From positions 2,542,001 to 2,606,000 of the forward strand of contig JBBELK010000024.1 of NCBI GenBank assembly GCA_037783545.1: DNA of 64,000 bases, given 5' to 3'. The position numbers and the translations under genes were made by a program. Numbering within the stretch: position 1 is the first letter of the stretch; each line of letters begins with the position of its first letter. Shown here one piece after another: positions 14,008 through 26,110 of this stretch. The DNA comes from Henricia sp. BOLD:AAB3569 (lineage: Eukaryota > Echinodermata > Asteroidea > Spinulosida > Echinasteridae). The notes beneath the pieces are model-generated. The model saw only the letters and a list, made by a program, of their open reading frames with translations. It was not told the DNA's origin and made no database searches.

Positions 14008-14165
14008 ATTCTTACACTTCTGATTTGGTTGCTAATATTACAAGAAATCAGTAGGACTAAAGAATAAAAAGTCAAATAAATGATTTTAGAACAAAATGTT
14101 AATTTATCAACAAAATCTAATACGAATTAATCAGAGTTTTGTTTAATCTAACTGGAGATATTTTG

Positions 14166-14325
14166 TATGAATAGGTAATTATTTTTTAGGGATTATAACC
14201 CAGGGACCGCCGGGGTGAATGAATTTGATACAAATGTGGACAAATGTCCATATGAGTTTGGGAAATCTGGATGCAGTGAAAAGAAACTTGGCTCCAGCGG
14301 GATTCGAACCGCGGACACCATTACC
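14166..14325 (-). mobile_element. tRNA-derived SINE, 5'-truncated copy
   Basis: On the minus strand the B-box region GGTTCGAATCCCGC is followed by TGGAGCCAAG, then the body TTTTCACTGCATCCAG and CACATTTGTATCAA, ending near CCTATTCATAC. It matches the plus-strand copy at 16,727-16,925 but lacks most of the tRNA-like head. Confidence 0.75.
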
Positions 14326-16726
14326 TATGTTCAGTTATAAAGATATAAAATAGAAACCAATCTTACTTTTTATCTCTGTAGTGTACTGGATGATTAACCA
14401 GGGAGCACTTATCAAAAAATTTCAGACGTGTCCAAAAATCTGCTTTCAGACCTGCCCAAAATTGACTTTATAGAGAGTCAGACAATCTGATAACTCATTT
14501 ACAACCCTCTTGACGTCTGCAAATTTTCTGACCAGTGCTCCCTGGATTAATCAAATTATAGTATGTACTTCAAAAGGCACACACAAGCTAATCACACACA
14601 AGCTACAGAACTCTTATTTGCACTGTAAGGCACGTGTTCTAGCACCTCATTTAAGATGAGAAGAAATTGGGAAAGAGCAACTGTCATCACATTTGGAGCT
14701 AGAGTGTGAATGTATGGCATAAAGGCAGGGAGTCATTTGTATTCAGCAAGGCATGGGGAGGTAGCAGGCAGTTAGTCATCACAGAGCTCATCATTCTCTG
14801 GAAATTTAATCCAGGAAACACCATCTAAAGGCATTAGCATCCTTGCAGATTGGGGCACATCGCTCAACACCATCCTGAAATCCTCCAAATCTTGCCATCT
14901 CGAGTTTAATAAAACATGCTGAGCCCAGTCCTCCTGTCCAGTCGAGTTTGCGTTTCCCCTTCACCGGGACGCTCGTTTGGGTTTCTCTGAGTAAACCCTG
15001 GAGCCTGATTGACTGACATGCCTCTTGACAAAGCTCCACGTCCTCGTCCTTGCCTGCCTATGCAAACAGGTTGCCATATATTGTTAGCATAATGAGCCGT
15101 CCTCTTCCCAAGTTTACACAAGCTACTGCTTTTTCCCTCAGTAAAAATTAGATTCAACAAGGCTAAAAAATAGGCACCAACAATCTGCAACAGTATGAAC
15201 ACAGCCCGATGATGGTAAAATCAGCACTTGCCTGTGTTGTTTCTGAGTGGACCTCATTTAACTGCTAATGACCATGCATGTATTTGGACAGGTGCTCGTT
15301 TTCAGTAGCTTGAACGCAAGGATTTAAAATAGACCTAACTGCTTAACTGTCAATGAATGAAAAATATGCACATACATGTATGCTGACATAAGTGTTTAAA
15401 TATTTGCTTGAAAATGGCAATGCAAACATCAATCTTACACATGTACAGTGGGCTTTCTTTAAACACATTGTGCAGAGTTCCAAAAGGTTTCTGAATGGAG
15501 TGCAGAGATGCACACATGTACCTACTACATCAAACAAATCCATTAGAGCAATAGTATGGCAGAATTTGTGATTTATTTGATAATTGAAAATGATGGAGTT
15601 TTGTTGAGTTCTTGACTAAGCAATATGACTTCATTGTGCACTTTTTACAAGCCTAAAAGTATAAATACAGCAATGAGCAAAGCCAACTCAGTTAATGAAA
15701 AAAAAGCTCAGTAAACTGAAAGTAAGAATCCTTTCCCAGAGTCCCAGGCTTTATGGGAATGCTTCTACAACAAAATGGTCACATCTTTTAAAACTGCTTA
15801 CATGCTTCTTGATCATGTAATTTCAGCAGCTAAACCATTATAAGCCGACATCATAAGCTGACATCCTTAACATACCGGGTAATGCAACCCAGTTTGGGCA
15901 CATTTACTTTAACCTAGTTTGGGTGGTCAGTGTACTTTAATTTACAAGGTCACGTGGATTAGGGTGATGAGCTGGAACAATGATACTCAATTAGAAGTTC
16001 CTCTGTGAGGGCAGTGCGATGCAAGATCCTTCCTGACGAATCATGACCAGGCCTTCATCTGCTGTGGCCGTTTATTCACAAATGGCCGCTAAAAAGATTT
16101 AACATTGTATCTGATGACAGAATGCAAGACACAAGTAGTCTGCATTGAGAAGCTGGCAGGATACAGGGATCACTGGTAGCACGGAAGGAAATGGCCCAAT
16201 TTGGGAGCTGGACCATGTGAGACAAAGGTTTGTGAGCAAGTTGGGCTTAGGGTGAGACAAAGGTTTGGGAGGGGGTGTGAGGCCATCAAGATGATTAGGG
16301 GACAGGGTAGTGGCCTAGTTTCAAAGTCAAGGATTTTTACAGGGAGAATGGTGTCAGAGACAGTAAAACTTTAAGCTTTTGTAAATGTCAGTGCAGATGG
16401 GATAAAGGAAGTTCAATAATGTGTATCTGTAATTTAAAAAAAAAAGGGAAATTTATTATATTTCCATTCCTTTTCCCCCCTAATATTCATGTAATTGTAT
16501 TTCTTTGTCTTGATTGTTCTTGATAAATAATAAATCTTTGCCTTCAAGATATTTAAATGAATAACTATGTGAAATTTATTTTCTTTTGAGAAATTATTTG
16601 TAAAGATGTAGAGGCCATTGGTTTTAAAAGGACAATGGACAAATTAGAACATAGGGCTTGCTGAGCTCACGCAATAGCCAATCCCAATCAGTGAGGAACG
16701 GCTGCACTACTGTGATTCAAGACCAC
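14326..16726. other. Intergenic, no gene seen
   Basis: A minus-strand open stretch at 14,806-15,202 has no domain signal. Nothing else stands out. Confidence 0.55.
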
Positions 16727-16925
16727 CAGTTGGCTTCATAGCTCAATTACATGTAGTAGGACGTCTGCGCATTAAGCAGAAGGTCCGCAGTTCGGATCCC
16801 AGGGGAGCCAAGTTGCTTTTCACTGCATCCAGAAACACATGGACATTTGTCCACATTTGTATCAACTTTATTCACCCCGACGTTCCCTGGGTCATAATCC
16901 CTAAAAATAATCGCCTATTCATACA
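16727..16925 (+). mobile_element. tRNA-derived SINE
   Basis: The head resembles a tRNA gene: TTGGCTTCATAGCTCAATTA as A-box region and GTTCGGATCCCAGG as B-box region. The same non-tRNA body as the 14.2-kb copy follows. Acceptor-stem pairing is poor, so it is a SINE and not a tRNA gene. Confidence 0.78.
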
Positions 16926-19325
16926 TAAAAACATTCTTCTGTTTTACACATAAACTGCACAGGCCTGAAGTTTGGAGATGTAAATTTTCTAAAACAATTC
17001 CATCCAGTATTCTCCCGTACCCACCTCCTGTAAAAAGCTATTAACCTAAATACATTTCCCAGTGTCTGTGGCTCCACCAGATGCTTAAATTTCAGCACTG
17101 ATTATTAAAACCCTGAACTAGTTCAGGATGCAAGTACAAGTTTCCTAAAGCTATCACGTTCACTGCGTGCAAACACCGCATCCCATCTAACTGTGCCGCT
17201 ACCAAAACCAGTTCCACTCTCGCCAATTCACACGTCAATGCTAACCAGTTTCTCCACACCCAATAAAAAGTAGGTTGAGTTACTAATGAAAATTTCCTGG
17301 CAGATTTGTGGCCCGCGATCGATGCAATGCAAAACGTGTGCTTTTCAGTGCAGACGGTGGTGAATTGTGATCTCGGCACTGACAGGTAATCAATAAAGAC
17401 GTGAAACCCCAAAACGAACTGTGCCTACTCTATTCCATATTCACCATGTTCACTTATAAGATTGTAAAGTAATGTGCGAGGGATTACACATACACTGTAA
17501 TCTTTTTTTATTTTTTATTTAGTCACAAAATTAATGACGACGGGGTGGTTTGCAGCACGGTAATGTGTTTATTTTTGTCCCAGAGAGGGTCAGAGCTGAA
17601 CACAGAATGAACTCATTGCAAAATGGTGAAATTTAACACTTCTAACATGAAGATTAAAGGCCTATACATGTAGATGATTGTTTTTGAGCGATTCTGGGAA
17701 CAAAACCATTATAAATCAAAAGGACATAAAAAAACACATCTGGCGAAATTTCAGCTCCGTCAAATGTACATGTACCATGTTTTCCAAAAACATGAAAAAT
17801 CCATGTGCATTTTGCCGCTCTTGACGAGGAGTTTTAAAATGACTTTTTCTAAATTTGTCTTTGTTCACTCTGTAGCTCGCTTCATACTGGTTGTGTGCAC
17901 AGCCTAACTGCCTACGGAAAGTGTGCAAAGCGCCCATTTGGGACCACCCAGATGCGAACCAACTAAGTAAATCGTTTGCTAACAATCTAAATAATTTCAT
18001 CTTCATAGATTTTCTTCTGTTAAAATTATATAATCTCGGACGGAAACATTTTATTGGATAGTTGCTACATATTCAATCTTTACTTTGAGGAAGGTTTTCC
18101 TAGTCAACTCGTTCATCAACTTTTTGGGTCATTACAAATGATACAGTGGGCAGTTGGCTCAATTTGTACATTCAAAACTCAAAGGTTGATGAAATAACTA
18201 AATGAATAGGCTGCAACTTAGATATCAGGAAAATAAGAAATTAGGTCATGACTTTGAAAACAAAGGCTTATATTTTTACATTGTACTTCAATTTTAATTG
18301 CAAATTTTAAAAAGGGAAAGTGCACAGTATCACGCCTGCGCCAATGGCCTCGGGGTATAATTTACTCTTTGACCCTCCCTCTCAGAAGCAGAGCTTTCCC
18401 TAATCACGTTATGATGGTCCCACAGGTGAAAAATATCCCAATCTCTCCACGGCTTTGTCATCATTTGTTGATTAAACATGCTTAATACCACGGATCAGTC
18501 CACAGTTATTGGAGTTAATGATATCGCAATATGGTGTGCGTCATAACCGTTATTGGATTATAATGCTTTGTTAATCACTCTCGGTTTCCCTATACATACA
18601 TGTATGTAGTGAGCGACTTAAGGAATACCGGCAGTCTGTGTTCATTGATAGAAAGCTAAACACAGAAGACCTAATTACATTGAATGCAGAATTTCAGCTC
18701 CTTTGTTCCCACATTCTTGCAACACTGGACTGAAGTAATATTGTGTTTTAATGTTTGTTGTATAGTTTAGCAGTGTTCTGTAACTTCTTAATTATACAGG
18801 GCTCAAATTTTACGATGGCATTTATGGCAATTACCATTAATGCCCCACCTTTGCCGTATTGCCCTAGAATGTTGCCCCTCACTATGGCAGTTGGGTGCTG
18901 TGCCCCAAAACACTTGGCACGGTGTCCTTCCTTGTCCTCCCACCAAAACAATTATCGTAAATACCAATATTGTTGAATAATATCAAAGAAGATAGTGATA
19001 TAAAAGGCACTTATATTTTTTGGTTGGGGCTGCATGATCGTTAATATGCAAGTTAAACAGTATGCTAGCCTAGGCCTGCACACAAAACTGCAAATGGGCC
19101 ATTGCATGCCATACAGCAGCTAGATTACACCTGGTGTAAGTGCCGGCATGCACCAGTGAGGGGCTACATTTACATGTAGCTCCGGAGCTGGCTCCGGAGC
19201 TGGCTCTGGAGGTGGAGTTAAGTTGCGTTCAGATAACAAGAGTTTTGGGTGGCTTTTGCTATCTCCGAAGCTATCTCTAGGGATAGCCCTTCATCTAAAC
19301 AACCTCCGTGTGCGTGAATAAAGTA
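16926..19325. other. Intergenic, one possible hAT remnant
   Basis: CAGGGCTCAAATTTTACG at about 18,799 resembles a hAT-type end, and TTGCC/GCCCC-rich words after it recur near 48,190. No second end was found. Confidence 0.4.
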
Positions 19326-19563
19326 GCGTCCACACTGGAGCATTTTGCCTTTCCGCTACCGTTTTACTTTGGGCAAGCGCCCAATTTTGGACATTCACAG
19401 TGCGGACCCATTTTTCATCCACAGAAATGACAATGGTAGCCGTTAGCGGTAAACGCCAAAAGTTGAAAAATTGAAAAGTTTCAACTTTCAGCAGTGCTGC
19501 TGACTTTGATGTTCCGTCGCCGTCGGTTGCCGCTTCTGTCGCAATTCTCTGCAGTGTGGACGC
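19326..19563. mobile_element. MITE with perfect 12-bp ends
   Basis: A 238-bp element whose ends GCGTCCACACTG and CAGTGTGGACGC are exact reverse complements. The right end is followed by ACCTTAA, resembling the TTAA-flanked class in this window. Non-coding. Confidence 0.65.
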
Positions 19564-19825
19564 ACCTTAAACAGCTTGCCAGAGACCAGCCAAGTTACGC
19601 TTGGACCACAGTGTACTGCATCAACCCAAGGTTTTGTATCAGGATAAGATTTCACGATCCAAACCAAAAAAGGTACATGTAGTATCCATGATTGGTAAAC
19701 TGTTACAAATAGTTTTATCCCCCTGTGTGATTGAAGATATCCATGATTAAAACCAACCTGAGCAAAAACCAGCTCCGTACTTAGTCTAACTTTTGAGAAA
19801 ACAGTCAAAAAAGGGTTTGCAAGTC

Positions 19826-19985
19826 ACTTCGCCCTGAACCATTTCGCCCTGAACCACGGCCTGTGCACGAAGTGGTTTTGGGGCGAAGTAGCATTTGGGC
19901 GATGTAGTGTTTGGGGTGAAATGGCGTTAGGGCGAAGTGGTTTGGGGGCGAAATGGCACTTGGGCGAAATGGTTTTGGGGCAAAT
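19826..19985. repeat. GGGCGAA-type minisatellite
   Basis: Roughly nine imperfect 14-18-bp units of the pattern GGGCGAARTGGNNTTTG, with the first two inverted as TTCGCCCTGAACCA. It lies next to a perfect 26-bp palindrome. Confidence 0.75.
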
Positions 19986-19987
19986 TG

Positions 19988-20013
19988 AATTTTCGTCTCA
20001 TGAGACGAAAATT
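19988..20013. repeat. Perfect 26-bp palindrome
   Basis: Two abutting 13-base arms, AATTTTCGTCTCA and its exact complement, with no spacer. It borders the GGGCGAA minisatellite. Confidence 0.9.
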
Positions 20014-20447
20014 GTTTTGCTCATTTCTCAAAGACTATAGCACTTCAGACAAAACCATTTCAGGGGAAGTTTTCTACGGTCATCATGTTTATATTGTGTA
20101 AGTTAGGCGTAAATCTGTGAACATTTCTGATTTTCGAGATACTAATCATGTACAATGTATACTGCCTTTAAGTAAAGAATTACACAAACAACCGTTACAT
20201 GTACAAGTAGGCTTACAGTTACATAATTAGAAAAACGTGCAAGGAAGTGGCATTTAAAGATTCAATTTAAGCAGGATGTGTTGAAAGTTGGGAGGGTCTG
20301 TTTTCATGAACTACATTACAACCTTTCAATTTAAACCAATTTTTATGCAAGAAAACCCCAGGGAGCGCTGATGGAATGAAAATGAAAAAGGATTACTCAT
20401 GCACTACCGGTAGCTGGTATGGCGACTAATCACCATAGAAATGGGAC

Positions 20448-21503
20448 TAATGCTGTAACCGAACAGACGAACCCAATGGGATTTTACCGAACTTGGCACT
20501 TCCAAATCGAACCAGATCGAACCTAACATTTCACTCAGTTCGGCTGTTCCGGAGTGGTTCACTTTGGATTTCACATCCTACATATCTTAAATGAAAAATA
20601 AGAAAGGGAGCTTGCTTTCTGAATGTCGAAAATGCACTGAAAAGACTTTCTATACTTGCAAAAATGCTTCGAAGTCAACCGTCGAACGTCACATGCACTG
20701 TACAAAGCAATTCCCGTGCCGAATCAGACCCAATATATTTAGCCCGGTGCCCGGCTGATGACATGCATGACATGACTTTCCTTCCTCCATCCATATGACA
20801 TCACAATCGATATCTACACGGACGTCGCTCGATCGGTGCTGATCAAATATTGCACTGGCTTCATCGCCACAACGTGCCAAAGCCACAGAGTTACCGCAAA
20901 CAGTGATAATATGGAAAGGATAATATGTGTTGATAATATTATCGATTTATCGGAACGGTTTCATTGCAAACGGCCTTGCATAACAAAAATGGCGTATCGG
21001 CAGCGTTAAAATTACCGGATTTTCTTGGACAGAGTTATTCGCACAACGTTGTGAAAAACATTTTCGCAGAAATCAATAGGCTCCCCTTACAGAAAAACAG
21101 TGATAATTTCGGGCGCGACAAACAATCGTCAGAAAGTGAATCCCGTTGGCCAGGAAAATATACCATCTCACGTGCATACACTTTGCACGTGGTACAAATC
21201 ACATGCACAAAATGCATGCACATCGCAAGTTCCGAAAGTAGTGCAGCGCACTGCGATTCTGTGTTTCCTGGGTCCAATTTCAACCCACGAAAGCTGCTAT
21301 GTTGTTCATTAACCGTGTAAAAGAACGGATTTGAAGATTAAAATAAAAATGCATGCTACATAAAGGAAGTTGGCTGAACGTGGCGTGATCACTTTCAACC
21401 CAGACCACCGGTAATACTTGCCGAACCGGAACCAAACAAATGTTCGGGAATAAATTTTTAAACTTTTGCTGAACCGAACCTAACCTGAACGTGACAACAA
21501 CCA
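20448..21503. mobile_element. TAATGCTGTAACCGAAC element, copy 1
   Basis: A ~1.05-kb copy of the element also at 52,754-53,786. Shared blocks include TTTTACCGAACTTGGCACTT, TTTCACTCAGTTCGG and the CGAACAAATGTTC region. The right terminal repeat is missing or degraded here. Non-coding DNA-transposon derivative. Confidence 0.75.
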
Positions 21504-21524
21504 ATTGAGAGGAAACATATAGGC

Positions 21525-21715
21525 CGCATTAGGATTTGAACCCAAGGCCTCTGACTCTCGGGGCTATACTAGTGCCAACTGATAAGGCACAGATTTTCTC
21601 TATGAGTACGTACAGGTGTACATTTACCACTGTACATGTACCTTATAGCTCAGCTGGTAGAGTATGTGTCCGGAGAGACATAGGTCTCGGGTTTGAATCC
21701 CGATGAGACACATAC
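21525..21715. repeat. Head-to-head pair of tRNA-like sequences
   Basis: A plus-strand tRNA-like unit (about 21,641-21,712; TAGCTCAGCTGGTAGAG, GGGTTTGAATCCCGATG) faces a related minus-strand unit (about 21,525-21,605; GGGTTCAAATCCTAATG). Flanks continue as weak inverted similarity. Acceptor stems do not pair, so these are SINE-like remnants. Confidence 0.65.
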
Positions 21716-21763
21716 TTTCTCTCATACTATGTTTTGTTAATTTTCAAGAAAATGTCATGTTAA

Positions 21764-21907
21764 TAGACCGTATCAAATAGCTGCCATCTTGTGGGGCAGT
21801 TTCTTTGTTCCTTGCGGACATGCATGGTTGCACATTGATTGCACATTGTTGACCAATTTAAATGTCAAAAGTTGCCCTACAAGATGGCAGCTATTCAATA
21901 CGGTCTA
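21764..21907. mobile_element. TAGACCGTATC MITE, copy 1
   Basis: A 144-bp element. The ends TAGACCGTATCAAATAGCTG and CAGCTATTCAATACGGTCTA are inverted repeats that extend about 35 bp. TA flanks suggest a TA target. A sister copy is at 45,362-45,507. Confidence 0.8.
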
Positions 21908-22545
21908 TATCGGGATCTTTCTGTACTGTATTGAACAGAACTTTAACCCCTTGCCCCATTTTGCCAGGTCGCACTCTTAGTTCTCCAAAAAATATCCAAC
22001 ATTACTTTCTAAATCCTCCTAAATCCCCAACATTCCACATTCCAAAACCACCCTGTGTTAACAACTATTCAGCTTCGGATTTTAATCATCAAAGCTCAAA
22101 ACTTAAAACAAATCCCGTCTTAATTCTCCTAAATACCACAAATCCTCATGCTGTAAACATGTACGTACATGTACACTCACCCAAAAACAGATGAAAATCT
22201 TGACAAGACGTGCAGCTTCTTTTGATATAATAGTGTGAAAATCAGTGCAAACTACATGTATGACACAATCTGGCAAACAGAATATTATATAGCAACAGAA
22301 TATTACAAGTATGCATGCATACACACTATGTACAAGACCAATATCTGCATGATCAAACACTGACGCTACATGAACCTAAACCTGTACAATACATGTGGCT
22401 GATGATGGCCAATAGAGGGCAGTATTTGTCAGAGTGCAGTGGGAAGATGTTTGGAGACTGCTAAAGACAAGGGACAACTGGTTGTATACACAAATCAAAA
22501 GACCAATACTATATAGGGCACTCTCACAGGGGTTCAAAAGATCAT

Positions 22546-22678
22546 GGGTTACTATTGCTCGTCTTCCAGAAATGGAGAGAACAATAGAGCCACGTGGGGA
22601 AACGCACTTGGCTGCTAGCAGAAAAGCACGTGGCTCTATTGTTCTCTCCCTGTTCTGGAAGACAAGCAATAGTGACCC
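22546..22678. mobile_element. Foldback element with ~51-bp arms
   Basis: Arms 22,546-22,596 and 22,627-22,678 are almost perfect reverse complements (GGGTTACTATTGCTCGTCTT ... ATAGAGCCACGTG) around a 30-bp loop. Transcribed, it would form a long hairpin. Confidence 0.85.
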
Positions 22679-23314
22679 GTGACGTTTTGACCCCCTAGCA
22701 AGTAGATGTATAGCTATACATACAAAAACTCTTTAAATTCTCCAGTGTACTTTCATGTAATAAAATTATTTGATATGACCTTTAAAACAAATAATAGATT
22801 AGCCAAATGAGCAACACTACACTAATGAACCAATACCATTTGTAAGCATTTTATCTCATCTCACAGGAAATGGGTCACAGCAGAGAGAATTTATGAGAAA
22901 TTCGACAACAGGAGAAAAACCTGTAACTCTCAACATGAATTCACACATGTGGCTAGTCATCAAACAACAGATACAAAACACGCCCATGACATGTACCGTA
23001 GGCTAAATGCCAGTGTGTTAATATGACAAGGAGTTTCCTGTCTCAGATCTGACTAACCCGACTCAGCCATTCTACATGTTTCTACTGCAAGGCGGTACTG
23101 TGTTCTGCAATATCATGTACATTGTAACAACAGTGGTAACAGAGCTGTACATTGTAACCTGTACATTGTAACATGTACATTGTAACAACAGCGGTAACAG
23201 AGCTAGGTAGTACGGTTTCTATGCATTACTGTCTACAACAATTCGGAAGTTGGACCACACATCAAACCCTGTAAACATGACACTGTTGCCCTGACATAAA
23301 AAGATAAGGGACAA

Positions 23315-23728
23315 AAGGCATGTTCCCATTGGACTTTCTTCCTCGCGGGAAGTTACCGCGACCTTCGGTAACATTCCTTCGTGTAATCTTCCCATGCGTT
23401 CCCATTTGCAATTGTTTTCAGTGCCCATGCGGAAAGCTACCGCGACCTTGCAGTAAACTTTTGCCGTGCAGGCCCATAGTTTACTGCAGGATCGTGTTCA
23501 TTTTACAGGGCGAAACTGTTCCCATTGGACTTTTCGATGGCCCTGTAAAACTCCCGCGGCTGAGCGGAAAGTTTCCGCGGCCTCTCTCACCCTGTAAATT
23601 TTACATCGTGGTCGCGGTAGCTTTACAGGGACGCTAATTCTCCGTGCGTCCCCATTGGACTAAATGTTGTTACTCTCCCGCACAACCACGGGAGTTTTAC
23701 CAAAATAAGTCCAATGGGAACACCACTA
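23315..23728. mobile_element. GCATTGGACTT-family element, copy 2
   Basis: Ends GGCATGTTCCCATTGGACTT and AAGTCCAATGGGAACACC are inverted. Internal modules at about 23,517 and 23,650 repeat CCCATTGGACT. It carries GTTACCGCGACC-like GC-rich segments, unlike other copies. Confidence 0.7.
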
Positions 23729-24623
23729 AAGCCACTCCAGCATTGATTTTGTCCAAAATTTAAAGTGCATTGAAGCCAAATGAAGGAAGCCCCATGACAA
23801 ACTTTATTCTAAATGAGTAGTAGTACTGATTATTAATATTAGTGCACATATGTACGTGTACAAGCCTTGTAGTGTTTGCCAAGTTGGCTTCAGAAAGTGT
23901 ACATCATGAAAGGCATGAGGGCCAATGAAGCATGGCATGAGGTGGCCTTGGTTAATGTCAAGGGCTGGGTGTGCACTCAGTAGAAACACCCTTTCTTTCT
24001 GCTGTTTCCTGCTGATCTAGACCAACTTCAACTAACAAATCGGTAGAATGATGATCTTAAACAAACTGTGCCAGTCAACTTTCCAGTCCTTGACAAAAGT
24101 TCTGAACTTGGAAAATAGTTATCCGTTTTAAACACTGTTCATTACCTTAAGATTATAAACTGTTTATGTAAATTTGAATGAATTCACTTCCCAAGTCCCA
24201 AGATTTCAAAGAAGCAAGGTGCTTCTCAAGCAAGGGTACAAACAAAATCAAGAATATAGGCCAATTATTACTGATAAATCGTCTCTACATATTTTACTGT
24301 ACCTCAGAGTATTAAACAAAGAACAAATGAGATACCGGTAAATGTGTATATTCGACAATGTAAATCTAGGCTTGCCTGAAAACTCTTTTTGAACCACAGA
24401 AAGCAAATTTAATAATGCTACTGACAGAAAAATATGGACTGAGAGATCCAATTCTGGACAAATGCGACACTAGTCAATGTGCTTGTTGGGGTGCATCAGA
24501 GTTTATAACGTGTATCAATCAAGTGGCCGAGGAGAGGGGGGGAAAAGGCCCAAGATCTAGTTTAAAGGGCCCCTGAAATGCTCAATAACTTTATGCACAG
24601 TTTTTGCTGCATATGAAGGATTA

Positions 24624-25602
24624 GGTCAAAAAAAAAAATAGTTCTGCTTCCGATTACATGGCATTTCAAAATAGGGTAGGTAGGTAGGAAATTTTTTTTT
24701 TTTGCCAATTTTTTTTGTGCACAATCATATGGAGGCATCTGCGTATAGTCAAGGCTTAAGGGTAACAAGAGTTTAAAGAAAAAAATTGAGTTTAAGGAAA
24801 AGTACAAGTCAATCCCTGCCCTCAAGTCCAAAACAAACTTTTAATCAATTTATTTGGTCCCTGAAAAGCAGTCGCGCCACCGCTAGGCAGTGCATGATCG
24901 AAATCGATCCGAATAAATGTAGAATCCATACACTGGAAGGATTACATGTACTCCAATGCAGTACTTTTAGTTGATGGATTCTACGCGCCGTACATAGTAC
25001 GGCGAAATTTCGCGGGAATAGTACGGCGAAATTTTGCAATAGTGCGGCGAAAATACGCAATAGTGCGGCGAAAATACGCTATAGTCATGATAGTACAGCG
25101 AAGTTTTACTGTAAAAAAAAAACCAAGGTGCGCGCTAAAAAAATGGCGAGAATCAGCCACCGTACTCACCAGTCCAGGGCACAACATTCAGCTCTAGCTC
25201 TGCATGCACAGTTTCTGTATTCAGGCGCGCGTATGTACTTCGTTGGCTGGTGCGCTGACATGACGTACGATGTACATGATACGATGACCGCCTCAACCGC
25301 CGTATGTGGCGAAAAGATCGTCCAGGCGCGGCGCACAGCTTACATAACCCTTGATGAGACAGGGAACTACCCGGGGATCGTCGCGGTTGTAAAATTTATT
25401 GAAAGCCTGCTTTCGTGCGCCTTTGAAGCACGTCGTTAGAAATTTATTTATACGTTTATATACATGTATCGATACACTAATTATTATTATTATTATTATT
25501 TTTATTTTTTTATATTTTTTTTTTTCCCAAAATTTTTTAGGGTCGCAGCCTAAAAATAGGGTCGGTCGGGAAACCGGAAGCAGAACTATTATTTTTTTGG
25601 CC
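24624..25602. mobile_element. Nested MITE with 3-bp TTA target duplication
   Basis: Ends GGTCAAAAAAAAAAATAGTT and AACTATTATTTTTTTGGCC are inverted, continuing into CTGCTTCCG, with TTA on both sides. A 3-bp TWA duplication fits PIF/Harbinger-type elements (inferred). It contains a short CGGCGAAA tandem array and no recognised protein. Confidence 0.7.
24999..25108. repeat. CGGCGAAA short tandem repeat
   Basis: Five imperfect units of about 18-26 bp (AGTACGGCGAAATTT or AGTGCGGCGAAAATACGC) inside the nested MITE. The two central units are nearly identical. Confidence 0.75.
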
Positions 25603-26110
25603 TTACTTGTGTAAAAAGATGATACTACTGTTCATTTTGATGCCCCATTAATAAAAAGTGGAAAATTTCTTCACATACATGTAAACTCACAGAAAGAGGG
25701 CGCTGTTTGGGGCATGTCACTTTAGGAACACACGGCAGAAAAGCAAAAAACATAAGACTTCAAACTGAAATTGTGGAAAAATGCTGCAGTTTCCAGCCTT
25801 AGTTTTTTCATGGTTTGCAACAGGCAACATGTAAAACAAACCCAAACTGTCATGGGTTACAAAAGTTTCAGCAAGTTGGAGAAAATTGTGGAAACCTTTG
25901 TGCACAGTTGAATAAATTTTCCTGTGTTTTCCTAAAGTGACATCACCACTTTGCTCATGCATATGTAAATTTTCATTAGCATAAAAATCAAAAACCTTGA
26001 TTTTAACCCCCCAAACAACTTCCAAGTAGGGTTTTTATGATTGTAAATTAATGGACTAGTTCCATAGCACAGATTTCATTGATAAAAACACCATTTCAGG
26101 GGCCCTTTAA

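Larger units (their letters stand above)
24566..26106. mobile_element. TTAA-flanked nonautonomous element (host of a nested insertion)
   Basis: Terminal repeats AGGGCCCCTGAAATG and CATTTCAGGGGCCCT sit directly inside TTAA on both sides (24,562-24,565 and 26,107-26,110). A second element of about 980 bp is inserted in it, so the original was about 560 bp. TTAA targets are used by piggyBac-type transposases; this assignment is inference. Confidence 0.8.

Noticed and set aside
14806-15202. Minus-strand open frames of 77 and 98 codons
   Set aside because: Overlapping frames in two phases with no domain, start context or splice support.
16727-16810. Functional tRNA gene
   Set aside because: A- and B-box words are present but the stems pair poorly and a SINE body follows; the same body occurs at 14.2 kb.
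25128-25439. 103-codon frame inside the nested MITE
   Set aside because: Not similar to any transposase motif I know; the element appears nonautonomous.
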